Counted from the first letter of the stretch, positions 1-6,552 are shown. The stretch is DNA of 7,536 nucleotides from an uncultured Achromobacter sp. (GCA_913775005.1 CAJYKY010000393.1:1-7536); one strand, 5' to 3'. Numbers and translations: made by a program. The notes: generated by a model not told the origin, from the letters alone.

Positions 1-30
1 GTGCAGGTCTTCTACAGAAAGCTCAATCAT
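1..30 (-). CDS. Start of probable ABC transporter ATP-binding protein (partial, runs off left edge)
   Basis: Only the first ten codons are in the window. Reading from ATG at 30-28 gives MIELSVEDLH, which resembles the opening beta-strand of ABC ATPases, where the next residues usually lead into the A-loop and Walker A motif (not visible here). The start overlaps the permease stop codon by 8 nt (ATG at 30-28, permease TGA at 25-23). No clear Shine-Dalgarno sequence precedes it, so translation is probably coupled to the permease. The order binding protein, permease, ATPase is the standard order of Fbp/Sfu/Afu-type operons, and that order is the main reason for the call. Inferred role: hydrolyses ATP at the cytoplasmic face to drive import. 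Because translation appears coupled, the amber codon in the permease could also lower expression of this gene. Confidence 0.6.
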   Translation of the reverse strand, partial: MIELSVEDLH

Positions 31-1225
31 GAAGTTTGACTCCGAATCGCAGGGCGATGCCCAGGCCGATCACGACCAGAACGATATTGATGAAGGAAAG
101 CGCGGCCACGATGTCGATGGCGCCCGAGGCCCACAACGACACCAGCATGGAACCGATGGTTTCCGTGCCGGGCGACAGCAGATAGACGCCGGTGGAATAT
201 TCACGCTCGAAGATCAGGAACATCAGCAGCCAGGAACCGATCAGGCCGTACTTGGCCAGCGGTACCGTCACGTGGCGGGTGACCTGGCCACGGCGCGCAC
301 CGGCGCTGCGGGCGGCCTCTTCCAGTTCCGGCCCCACTTGCAGCAGCGTGGACGAGATCAGGCGCAAGCCGTAAGCCATCCACACAACGGTATAGGCCAG
401 CCACACGCTGAAGATCGTGCTGCGCATGGCACGCAGCCATTCCACGAAGTTCTCGCGCAGCCATTCGGCGAAGGGCAAGCCCGACAGCCAGCCGTTCATG
501 TCCGCGTCCAGCGCGTTGTCCAGCCACATCGGCACAAACAGGAACACCCACAAGAACGCCAGGCCGGCGAGCAGGCCGGGCACGGCGCGCGGCACCAGCA
601 CGCTGTAGTCCATGAAGCGCGTGATGTTGTCGGGCTTGCGGTGCATGGCCAGGCCCACGAACATGTAGCACATCACGGCCAGCGCACCGCCGAACACACC
701 GATGGCCACCGAGTTCACAATGGCGCGGATCAGGTTCGGTTGTGCGAAGACGGTGCGGAACGCGTCCAGCGACAGCACGTCAAACAGCGACACGCCCATG
801 CCCCAGTTGGACACGAAGGCACGCAGCAGCACGCCCAGGAGCGGCACCACGATGGTGACCAGCAGCCAGAACGCCACCACGGCGCCCGCCACCCAGCGCC
901 ACTTGCCCAGCGGCAGCGGCCGCGCGCGCGACGCCTTGCCCTTGACGGTGACGAAACGGTTTGCCGTGCGCATCAGGCGGCGTTGCAGCATCACCAGCGG
1001 AATCGTCATGCAGATCAGCACGACGGCCACGGCGGCCATCAGGTGATAAGACGGGATGCCCAGCTTGTTGGTCAGCTTGTACAGGTACGTGGCCAGCACC
1101 AGGTTGCCTTCCGGATCGCCCAGCACCAGCACCAGGCCGAACACTTCCAGGCCCAGGAAGAACAGCAGCACGGTCGCGTACAGCATCGCCGGGCGCACCA
1201 TCGGCAGGCTGACGGACACCATCAC
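23..1225 (-). CDS. C-terminal fragment of the ABC permease (about 400 aa from an internal GTG/ATG)
   Basis: This is the open frame after the amber codon, with possible restart codons GTG at 1225 and ATG at 1222, 10 to 13 nt beyond the stop. No purine-rich ribosome binding site precedes them, so restart would depend on reinitiation by the terminating ribosome. It contains the end of the first EAA loop (SVSLPMVRPAML), the last helix of half one, a basic cytoplasmic linker at about 81-110 of the fragment, and a complete second permease half with SLDAFRTVF at 152-160 and its own EAA loop at 302-322. The resulting protein would have a complete second transmembrane domain but a broken first one. 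I regard it as the remainder of one gene, not an independent gene. Confidence 0.5.
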   Translation of the reverse strand: MMVSVSLPMVRPAMLYATVLLFFLGLEVFGLVLVLGDPEGNLVLATYLYKLTNKLGIPSYHLMAAVAVVLICMTIPLVMLQRRLMRTANRFVTVKGKASRARPLPLGKWRWVAGAVVAFWLLVTIVVPLLGVLLRAFVSNWGMGVSLFDVLSLDAFRTVFAQPNLIRAIVNSVAIGVFGGALAVMCYMFVGLAMHRKPDNITRFMDYSVLVPRAVPGLLAGLAFLWVFLFVPMWLDNALDADMNGWLSGLPFAEWLRENFVEWLRAMRSTIFSVWLAYTVVWMAYGLRLISSTLLQVGPELEEAARSAGARRGQVTRHVTVPLAKYGLIGSWLLMFLIFEREYSTGVYLLSPGTETIGSMLVSLWASGAIDIVAALSFINIVLVVIGLGIALRFGVKLHD

Positions 1226-1234
1226 GCGCAGCGG

Positions 1235-1801
1235 CTAGGCGCCGGTGACGCGGGCAGCTTCTTCCACGTCCGACCCCATGCTGCGCAGCGCCGACGAGAT
1301 GTACAGGTACGCGTGCGGCACGTGCGTCAAGCCGGCGATGATGACGATGCTGGTCAGCGAATAGACGTTCCAGGGCACAAAGCCCAGGATGTTCTGCGCC
1401 CAGATCGAAAAGAAGCCCACGGGGCCAGCGGCCACGACGTAGCCAAAGCCCAGCACCATCGGCGACACGAACACCGGCACCAGGATCAGCGGTTCGATCC
1501 AGCGGCGGCCGGGCAGGTCGGTTCGGATCATCAGGAAGGCCAGCATGCCGCCCAGCGGAATGGCGATGATGGCCAGCCCGAAGGCCAGGATGAAGCCGCT
1601 TTTCAGCGCCTTGTAGAAATCGGGGTCCGCAAAGATGAAGCGGAACGCGTCCAGGCTGAAGACCTTGGACGGGGCAAAGAACGGCGCTGATAGAAAGCTC
1701 TGGATGATGATGAAAGACAGCGGCACATAGATGGCCAATGCTGTAATCAACACCACCACGCCGCGCGGCAGGGACTGCCATTTTCTGCGCAATGACTGCA
1801 T
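1235..1801 (-). CDS. N-terminal fragment of the ABC permease (188 aa, ends at the amber codon)
   Basis: This is the part translated if the amber codon terminates. It holds a short basic N-terminus (MQSLRRKW), a first membrane segment at about 15-35, a periplasmic stretch with SLDAFRFIFADPDFYKAL at about 49-66, then membrane segments at about 68-90, 102-124 and 145-170, and the beginning of the first EAA loop (E180-E181-A182-A183). It lacks the rest of the loop, the last helix of half one and the whole second half. It cannot form a working translocation pathway alone, because this family needs two complete transmembrane domains. Translation starts at ATG 1801 with AGGA just upstream. It follows the binding-protein gene after a 158-nt gap rich in hairpins. 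Confidence 0.6.
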   Translation of the reverse strand: MQSLRRKWQSLPRGVVVLITALAIYVPLSFIIIQSFLSAPFFAPSKVFSLDAFRFIFADPDFYKALKSGFILAFGLAIIAIPLGGMLAFLMIRTDLPGRRWIEPLILVPVFVSPMVLGFGYVVAAGPVGFFSIWAQNILGFVPWNVYSLTSIVIIAGLTHVPHAYLYISSALRSMGSDVEEAARVTGA

Positions 1802-1836
1802 GGGGAAATCCTGTTGTCGAAAAGGACGCGACGGTC

Positions 1837-1889
1837 GCGCCGTCCGGGTGCGGTAGAGGCCGCCCCGGGGGCGGTCATGCGGACGGCGC
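1837..1889 (-). repeat. Nested inverted repeat (large hairpin) between binding-protein and permease genes
   Basis: A perfect 10-bp inverted repeat, GCGCCGTCCG at 1837-1846 and CGGACGGCGC at 1880-1889, encloses a second GC-rich hairpin at 1858-1875 (GCCGCCCC opposite GGGGCGGT). On the transcript it would fold into a very stable stem after the binding-protein stop. No U-tract follows on the minus strand, so a simple intrinsic terminator is unlikely. A 3'-end-stabilising or partially attenuating element, giving more binding protein than permease, fits the known behaviour of such intercistronic stems. That function is inferred. Confidence 0.55.
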
Positions 1890-1948
1890 CGTGCCGCCCG
1901 CTACGCGTGGTGGCGGAACGGGGCGCCCGTGTGGCAGGCGGCCCCGGT

Positions 1949-1958
1949 CCCGCGCGGG
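1949..1958 (-). repeat. Short GC palindrome just after the binding-protein stop codon
   Basis: CCCGCGCGGG is a perfect 10-bp palindrome one base past the stop of the binding-protein gene (TAA at 1962-1960). It belongs to the same hairpin-rich intercistronic gap as the larger inverted repeat at 1837-1889. It may contribute to transcript folding, but alone it could be a chance product of the very GC-rich composition. Confidence 0.3.
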
Positions 1959-1959
1959 C

Positions 1960-3057
1960 TTACTTGCCCGCTGCGGCGCGCCAGTCCTTGATGAACTGCA
2001 AACGCTTGTTCTGTTCCAGGTAGTCCAGCAGCGTTTCATTGACCGGAATCGGCTTGAGCGAGGCGCCCAGCTTCTTGGTCATGCCGTCCACATCGTTGTC
2101 GCCTTCGATGTCGTCGCGCACCGAGGCCAGGTCAGCCTGGTTGGCCATGATTTCCTGGCCCTTTTGCGACAGCAGGTAATCCATCCACAGCTTGGCGGCG
2201 TTGCGGTTCTTGGCCTTCTTGCTGATGAACGCCACGCGCGACAGCACCAGCGCGTAGTCGGTCGGGTAGGCCACGCCCAGCGACGGATCCGACTTGGCGC
2301 GCGTTTCAGCGTACGAACCCAGGATGTTGTAGCCGATCAGGTTTTCACCCGAGGACACGCGTTCCATCATCGTGCCGGTGGACGACTGCACGATCAGCCC
2401 GCCCTTGGCGATGTCCTTGAGCGTGTCGAAATACTTGGGGTCATTGGCCTTGTCCTGCACGGCCAGCATGAAGCCCACGGCCGACTTTTCGATGTCGTAG
2501 GTCGTGACCTTGTTCTTGAACTTGTCCGGCTGGCTGGCAATCAGCTTGGCCAGCGCGCCGTGCGTGGTGGGCACTTCGTTGGCGGGGATCAGGCGCTTGT
2601 TGTAGATGAACACGGCCGGCTCGTACGTGGTGCCGTAGGCCGAATCCTTCCACACGGCCCAGGCCGGCAGCTTGCTGATCTCGGGCGACTTGTATTGCAG
2701 CGCGTAGTCGGTGGCCAGCTTCAGCGCCGAGTCCATCGACGAGCTCCAGACGATGTCGCCGCTGCTGCCGCCCGCCGCCTGTTCGCTGATGTAGCGGTTG
2801 TAGAGCTCGGTGCTGTTCATGTCGTTGTATTCGACCTTGACGCCCGGATACAGCGCTTCGAAGCCCTTGATGATGGGGCCGGCGGCTTTGGTGTCGGTGG
2901 TCGAATAGATGACGACCTTGCCTTCCTTCTTGGCGCCGTCCAGGATCTTTTGGTAGTCGGCCGGGTAACCCGCGGGCACGGCCTGGGCGAAAGCGCTGCC
3001 GGTGGCGATGGCGAATGCTGCGGCGCAGGCGGCCGCCAGTTGGGACTTGGCAAGCAT
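1960..3057 (-). CDS. Periplasmic solute-binding protein of an iron-type ABC transporter
   Basis: This 365-aa protein captures the substrate in the periplasm and delivers it to the downstream permease. ATG at 3057 is chosen because GGAGA (3069-3065) lies 7 nt upstream and a typical signal peptide follows: MLAKSQ, a hydrophobic core at 7-20, and a probable signal peptidase I cut after AFA at residue 24. A longer frame from ATG 3147 would place 30 non-conserved residues before the signal peptide and is rejected. The mature part has features of the AfuA/FbpA-like family 1 binding proteins (COG1840): VVIYSTTD at 48-55, DIVWSSSMD at 101-109, YGTTYEPAVFIYN at 141-153, TYDIEKSAVG at 187-196 and GYNILGSY at 242-249. 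Related proteins bind ferric iron, but the fold is also used for sugar phosphates (AfuA) and phosphoglycerate sensing (PgtC), so the substrate is not fixed by the sequence. Its closest visible relative is the C-terminal domain of the neighbouring kinase. Confidence 0.9.
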   Translation of the reverse strand: MLAKSQLAAACAAAFAIATGSAFAQAVPAGYPADYQKILDGAKKEGKVVIYSTTDTKAAGPIIKGFEALYPGVKVEYNDMNSTELYNRYISEQAAGGSSGDIVWSSSMDSALKLATDYALQYKSPEISKLPAWAVWKDSAYGTTYEPAVFIYNKRLIPANEVPTTHGALAKLIASQPDKFKNKVTTYDIEKSAVGFMLAVQDKANDPKYFDTLKDIAKGGLIVQSSTGTMMERVSSGENLIGYNILGSYAETRAKSDPSLGVAYPTDYALVLSRVAFISKKAKNRNAAKLWMDYLLSQKGQEIMANQADLASVRDDIEGDNDVDGMTKKLGASLKPIPVNETLLDYLEQNKRLQFIKDWRAAAGK

Positions 3058-3139
3058 GTGTTTGTCTCCGATTGGAATGGTCTGTAGCGGGATCTCGGTC
3101 CAGCCTGCGGCCATCTTAGGAGGCGGCGTCTGTCGTCGT

Positions 3140-3156
3140 CCTGTCATGGCGACAGG
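3140..3156. promoter_or_regulatory. Candidate operator dyad upstream of the binding-protein gene
   Basis: CCTGTC, 5 nt, GACAGG form a perfect 6-bp dyad in the 166-nt gap between the kinase stop and the binding-protein start, about 83 nt upstream of that start. Its position suits a regulator site. However, OmpR-type regulators usually bind direct repeats, and I could not find a convincing -35/-10 pair next to it. Function is inferred only. Confidence 0.25.
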
Positions 3157-3174
3157 TTGCGGCTAGGGGTAATC

Positions 3175-3209
3175 CCTGCTCTGGCCGCAGGCGCCGCAGC
3201 CAGAGCAGG
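3175..3209 (-). terminator. Stem-loop after the kinase/binding-protein fusion gene
   Basis: A perfect 11-bp inverted repeat, CCTGCTCTGGC (3175-3185) and GCCAGAGCAGG (3199-3209), with a 13-nt loop, starts 15 nt beyond the stop codon of the fusion gene. The stem is strong but no T-run follows on the minus strand, so it is either a weak or factor-assisted terminator or a transcript-stabilising hairpin. If it terminates, the binding-protein/permease/ATPase genes need their own promoter within 3058-3174; I see no convincing sigma-70 promoter there. Confidence 0.5.
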
Positions 3210-3223
3210 AAAGCGCGCCGTGG

Positions 3224-5791
3224 TTACGGCCGCTTCGGCGTGTCGGTCACGAGCCGCACCCAGTTCTGCACGAAGCGCGAATGCCGCCGCTGATCCAGGC
3301 CCACCAGCAAGGCGGGGCTCAGCACCACCGGCTGCACGATGCCCTTGGATCGCGCCAGCACCGCTTCCGATGTCCAGCGGCCCGGCGTGTCTTCCATGAT
3401 CGAGCCCAGCGCGGCATGGCTGGACGCCACCTGCTGGCCGGCAGGCGACAGCAGCCAGTCCACCAACGCGCGCGCCAGGTCAGGGCTGGGCGCGCGCCGC
3501 GAAATCAGCACCGACCGCGCCAGCACCAGCACGTAGTCCTGAGGAAAGACCACGCCGATCTTGCTGCCTGCCGCCTGGCGCGACAGCGCGTACGAACCGA
3601 GGATGTTGTAGCCCAGGTCCAGCTCGTCGTTTTCGATGGCGTCCAGGATCTGCGCGCTGACGGGCGCCAGCCGCACGCCCACCTGTCCCATCGCATTGGC
3701 CAGGCCCCAGAAGTTGGACGACACCAGCTCGTCCTGTTCCGCTAGCAGATACCCCAGGCTGCTGGCCGCGATGTCGTAAGTGCCGACGCGGCCTTGCAGG
3801 CTGACCTGCTCTCGTTCAAGCAGGCGCAACAATTCCTGGCGTGAGCGGGGCACGGTGGCTTCGGTAAAGCGCTTTGGGTTGTAGACGATGACGGCAGGCT
3901 CGAACGTGAAGCCGTAGACCTCGTTGCGCCAGACGGCCCACGACGGCAGCTTGGCGGCATATGGCGACGTATAGCTTTGCGCATAGCCGTCGTTCGCCAG
4001 CCGGATCTGAAGGTCGGACGCCGAACTCATCAGCACATCGACATCGGTCAGGCGCCCATCGATGGTGGCTTCGTAAAGGTCGCGGCTGCTGATTTCGCGG
4101 TACACCACCGTCACGTCGGGCCGTTGCGATTGAAAGCCCTGGATCAGCGGCGCCACGACCGGCGTGTCGGTGGGGCCGGCGATCACCAGCGTGCGCGGGC
4201 TGGGCTGCGGCGCGGGGTAGCGGGTGACGATCTCTTCAAGCGTGGCCGCGTCGGCGTCCAGGGACGAAGACGCCAGTAGCAGCGCAGCCGCAATGGCCGC
4301 GCCCAGCCAAGCCGTCAGACGGCGCGCGGACTTCCTGGAAGCATTTGGATTCCGGCTTTCATCCGAGGCCGCATTCAAATCCGGATTCAGGTTGGCATGC
4401 TGCGGTGGCTGCTGCTGTAGCAAGGGCAGGATGACGCGCGCCGACAAGCCGCCGCCGGGGCGGTCGTGTAGCCACAGCGAACCGCCGTGGGCCATGGCCA
4501 CCGAACGCACGATCGCCAGCCCCAGCCCCGATCCGGGCTGCGACTCGCCTGCGCGGCCACGCGTGAAGCGCTGCTGCACAGCTTCTTTCTCGTCGTCGGA
4601 AATGCCCGGCCCGCGATCGGACACCGTCAGCGCAACGCGAAACCCGGCCACCGGCGTCGCCTGGATATCCACGGTGCCCTCCGGCGCGTAGCGCAGCGCG
4701 TTGTCCACCAGGTTGCGCAGCATTTCGCGCAGCGCCACGCGGTCGCCGGCCAGCCTTGCGCGGCGCACCTCGGGCGCGATTTCGATACGCAGCCGCTCGG
4801 CCTCCACCGGCCCGATGCGCCGCCGCGTTTCGTTGATGGTTTCGGCCACGCCCACGGATTCCAGCGGCCCCTTGCCCAGCCGGTGCGTGATGGTGGCGTC
4901 CATCAGCAGCTGATTGATCAGCTGGCTGGCGTGCGTGGCGTTCTGATGGATGCGGCCGATGCGTTCGCGCAGCCGCTGAGGGTCGGTTTCATCCAGCGCC
5001 ACTTCAGCCTGCGCACGCAGCGATGCCAGCGGCGTGCGGACTTGATGGGTGGCGTCGGCGACCAGGGTGTTCAAGGTATCCATGATGATCGAAAGCCGTT
5101 GCATGAACGCGTTCAGCGCTTCAACCAGCCGGCGCACTTCGCGCGGCACGGGCGTGGTGACGGGCGTCAGGTCTTCGGGCGCGCGCGTGCGCAGTTCGCG
5201 TTCCAGCACGGCCAGCGGCGAAAACGCCCGCTGCACGCCAAACCACAGCAGGCCCAGCGCCACCAGCGACACGACGACCAGCGGCAATACGCCGCGTCCC
5301 AGGATCTCGTCGGCCAGCGCTTCGCGCGAGCCCAGCGTTTCAGCCACGCGCACGGTCACCCAGCCCGCATGCTGGCTGGCCGATATCAGCCGGCCCACCG
5401 TGGCAACGCGCACAGGTTCGTCGTGATAGCTGACGTAGGCGAACACGGGCGTGGCGGCCTGGGCCAACGGCAGGTTCGGCGCCAGGTCGGCGTAGCCGGT
5501 GATCAGGCGGCCATTGGGCGAGCGCGCTTCGTAGAACACGCGTTCGCCGCTCGACAGCATGGCCAGCGACGAAACGGGCGGCTCGACGGTCACGCCGCCG
5601 TCGTCTTCGATTTGCACCGACCCGGCGATGGTCAACGCCGACGCAGCCAGGAGCCGGTCAAACGCCTGCTCGGCGGCGCGCTGCGCATAGCCGCGCAGAA
5701 AAAACACCAGGCCGATCAACGCGCAAGCCAGTAACACCACGCCCAGCGTGAAGACGCGGCGGCGGATCGAGGCGCTTTCAGGAAAGCTCAT
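3224..5791 (-). CDS. Hybrid sensor: TctE-like histidine kinase fused to a C-terminal periplasmic solute-binding domain
   Basis: The 855-aa inner-membrane sensor is about twice the usual TctE-family length. Order from ATG 5791: membrane segment 13-32; periplasmic region 33-166 resembling the 2CSK_N sensor domain; membrane segment 167-186; HAMP-like linker; DHp helix with the H-box ATHQVRTPL (phospho-acceptor His249); N-box NLVDNAL (360-366); G1 box DRGPGIS (392-398); G2 box GSGLGLAI (420-427). The kinase fold ends near 457. Then come an Asn/Gln/Pro/Ser linker (458-486), a basic patch RKSARR, a hydrophobic segment (491-509) and a full binding-protein domain (517-845). That domain has LPSWAVWRN, YGFTFEPAVIVYN, TYDIAASSLGYLL and GYNILGSYALSR, each matched in the adjacent free binding protein. 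The basic patch before the third segment predicts cytoplasmic-to-periplasmic crossing, putting the binding domain outside. ATG 5791 overlaps the regulator gene by 14 nt (coupled translation); a TTG at 5812 is less likely. The kinase presumably phosphorylates that regulator. No internal start with a ribosome binding site was found for a separate binding protein. Confidence 0.9.
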   Translation of the reverse strand: MSFPESASIRRRVFTLGVVLLACALIGLVFFLRGYAQRAAEQAFDRLLAASALTIAGSVQIEDDGGVTVEPPVSSLAMLSSGERVFYEARSPNGRLITGYADLAPNLPLAQAATPVFAYVSYHDEPVRVATVGRLISASQHAGWVTVRVAETLGSREALADEILGRGVLPLVVVSLVALGLLWFGVQRAFSPLAVLERELRTRAPEDLTPVTTPVPREVRRLVEALNAFMQRLSIIMDTLNTLVADATHQVRTPLASLRAQAEVALDETDPQRLRERIGRIHQNATHASQLINQLLMDATITHRLGKGPLESVGVAETINETRRRIGPVEAERLRIEIAPEVRRARLAGDRVALREMLRNLVDNALRYAPEGTVDIQATPVAGFRVALTVSDRGPGISDDEKEAVQQRFTRGRAGESQPGSGLGLAIVRSVAMAHGGSLWLHDRPGGGLSARVILPLLQQQPPQHANLNPDLNAASDESRNPNASRKSARRLTAWLGAAIAAALLLASSSLDADAATLEEIVTRYPAPQPSPRTLVIAGPTDTPVVAPLIQGFQSQRPDVTVVYREISSRDLYEATIDGRLTDVDVLMSSASDLQIRLANDGYAQSYTSPYAAKLPSWAVWRNEVYGFTFEPAVIVYNPKRFTEATVPRSRQELLRLLEREQVSLQGRVGTYDIAASSLGYLLAEQDELVSSNFWGLANAMGQVGVRLAPVSAQILDAIENDELDLGYNILGSYALSRQAAGSKIGVVFPQDYVLVLARSVLISRRAPSPDLARALVDWLLSPAGQQVASSHAALGSIMEDTPGRWTSEAVLARSKGIVQPVVLSPALLVGLDQRRHSRFVQNWVRLVTDTPKRP

Positions 5792-6449
5792 GACTGCGGG
5801 CCTGATAGCCAACGCCGCGCACGGTAACGATGTCGATCGACGCGCCGGTCAGTTTCTTGCGCAGACGCGAGATCAACAGTTCCAGCGCGTTGAGCGAGCC
5901 GTCGTCCAGATCGAACAGCTGATTCATCAACCGTTCTTTGGCGACGGTCTGGCCGATGCGGCCCAGCAGGATTTCAAGCAAGCGGAATTCGCGCCGGCCC
6001 AGTTCCAGCGGCGTGCCGGCGAGCATGACGCTGCGCCCCGCCAGATCCAGGCTCAGGTTGCCGTAGGTGGTGGTGCTGCTGGTCTGTCCGGCGGGCCGGC
6101 GCATCAGTGCGCGCAACCGCGCTTCAAGTTCGCGCAGGTCGAAGGGCTTGACCAGATAGTCATCGGCGCCCAGGTCCAGCATGTCGATCTTGTCTTCGAT
6201 TTCGGCGCGCGCGGTCATGACCAGTACCGGCGCTTCCAGCCCCGCAGCGCGCAATTCGCGGATGACCGTGAAGCCGTCCTTGCCTGGCAGGTTGATGTCC
6301 AGCACCAGGGCATCCCAGGTTTCGTCCAAGCCCCAGCGCAATGCCGTCACGCCATCGTGCACCCACTGCACGCTATGGCCTGCCGAGCGCAGCTTGCTTT
6401 CCACGGCATCGCCCAGATCAAGGTTGTCCTCGACCAGCAAAATGCGCAT
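5778..6449 (-). CDS. OmpR-family response regulator (TctD-like)
   Basis: This 223-aa cytoplasmic transcription factor is the partner of the sensor encoded next to it. The receiver domain (about 1-117) has the acidic pair E7-D8, phospho-acceptor Asp51 in LVLDINLPGKDG, the switch Thr79 in VLVMTAR and Lys101 in LVKPFD. The winged-helix DNA-binding domain (about 128-217) shows LELGRREFRLLEILL, LNALELLISRLRKKL and the terminal TVRGVGYQ, all hallmarks of the OmpR/PhoB group. ATG 6449 is chosen because GGAGG at 6459-6455 sits 5 nt upstream and the receiver motif begins at once; a frame extending to 6635 adds non-conserved residues that overlap the preceding terminator and gene. Its 3' end overlaps the kinase start by 14 nt, so the two are co-transcribed. 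Inferred targets are the transporter genes downstream. No obvious promoter was recognised in 6450-6496. Confidence 0.95.
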   Translation of the reverse strand: MRILLVEDNLDLGDAVESKLRSAGHSVQWVHDGVTALRWGLDETWDALVLDINLPGKDGFTVIRELRAAGLEAPVLVMTARAEIEDKIDMLDLGADDYLVKPFDLRELEARLRALMRRPAGQTSSTTTYGNLSLDLAGRSVMLAGTPLELGRREFRLLEILLGRIGQTVAKERLMNQLFDLDDGSLNALELLISRLRKKLTGASIDIVTVRGVGYQARSHELS

Positions 6450-6496
6450 GTTGTCCTCCGTATCGTTCTGGTTTTTGCAGGCAGTGTACGACGCCG

Positions 6497-6529
6497 GAAT
6501 GAAGAAGCCCCGCCTGGAGGGGCGGGGCT
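6497..6529 (-). terminator. Intrinsic terminator of the RNB ribonuclease gene
   Basis: A perfect 9-bp GC stem, AGCCCCGCC (6506-6514) with GGCGGGGCT (6521-6529) and a 6-nt loop, is followed on the minus strand by the T-rich tail TCTTCATT. It begins about 40 nt after the ribonuclease stop and ends about 50 nt before the response-regulator start. It therefore separates the ribonuclease from the two-component operon. Confidence 0.75.
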
Positions 6530-6552
6530 GCGGGTCTTGCGGCGCCGGTCTA

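Larger units (their letters stand above)
23..1801 (-). pseudogene. Fused double-domain ABC transporter permease (FbpB/AfuB type) interrupted by an in-frame amber codon
   Basis: Read from ATG at 1801, this is a single frame of 592 codons whose codon 189 is TAG (1237-1235). The frame is identical on both sides, so this is a nonsense change and not a frameshift. The product would be an inner-membrane permease with two homologous halves, as in the ferric-iron-type family (COG1178). Each half carries an EAA loop that contacts the ATPase: EEAARVTGA, then the stop, then PLRV..SVSLP at about 180-200, and EEAARSAGARRGQVTRHVTVPL at about 494-515 (split here as EEAARSAGARRG and QVTRHVTVPL). The stop falls two residues after the conserved Gly of the first loop, where relatives commonly have Ser; TCG to TAG is one base. 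The start has AGGA at 1812-1809, 7 nt before ATG. Hydrophobic segments continue normally on both sides and no other damage is seen, so this is either a very recent mutation, a readthrough codon or a base-call error. Confidence 0.8.

Noticed and set aside
29..1690. Long plus-strand open frame (553 codons) opposite the permease
   Set aside because: The protein is an unnatural His/Gln/Arg/Asp-rich string with no domain, typical of the antisense of GC-rich membrane-protein codons. The minus frame has clear permease motifs.
1792..3087. Plus-strand open frame (431 codons) opposite the binding protein
   Set aside because: It is an antisense shadow of a gene with a clear signal peptide and family motifs.
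3058..3147. N-terminal extension of the binding protein to ATG 3147
   Set aside because: It would put 30 Pro/Arg-rich residues ahead of a perfect signal peptide. ATG 3057 has a well-spaced GGAGA.
4487..5734. Long plus-strand open frame (415 codons) opposite the kinase
   Set aside because: Composition is His/Gln/Arg-rich without recognisable motifs. The opposite frame contains all kinase boxes, so this is an antisense shadow.
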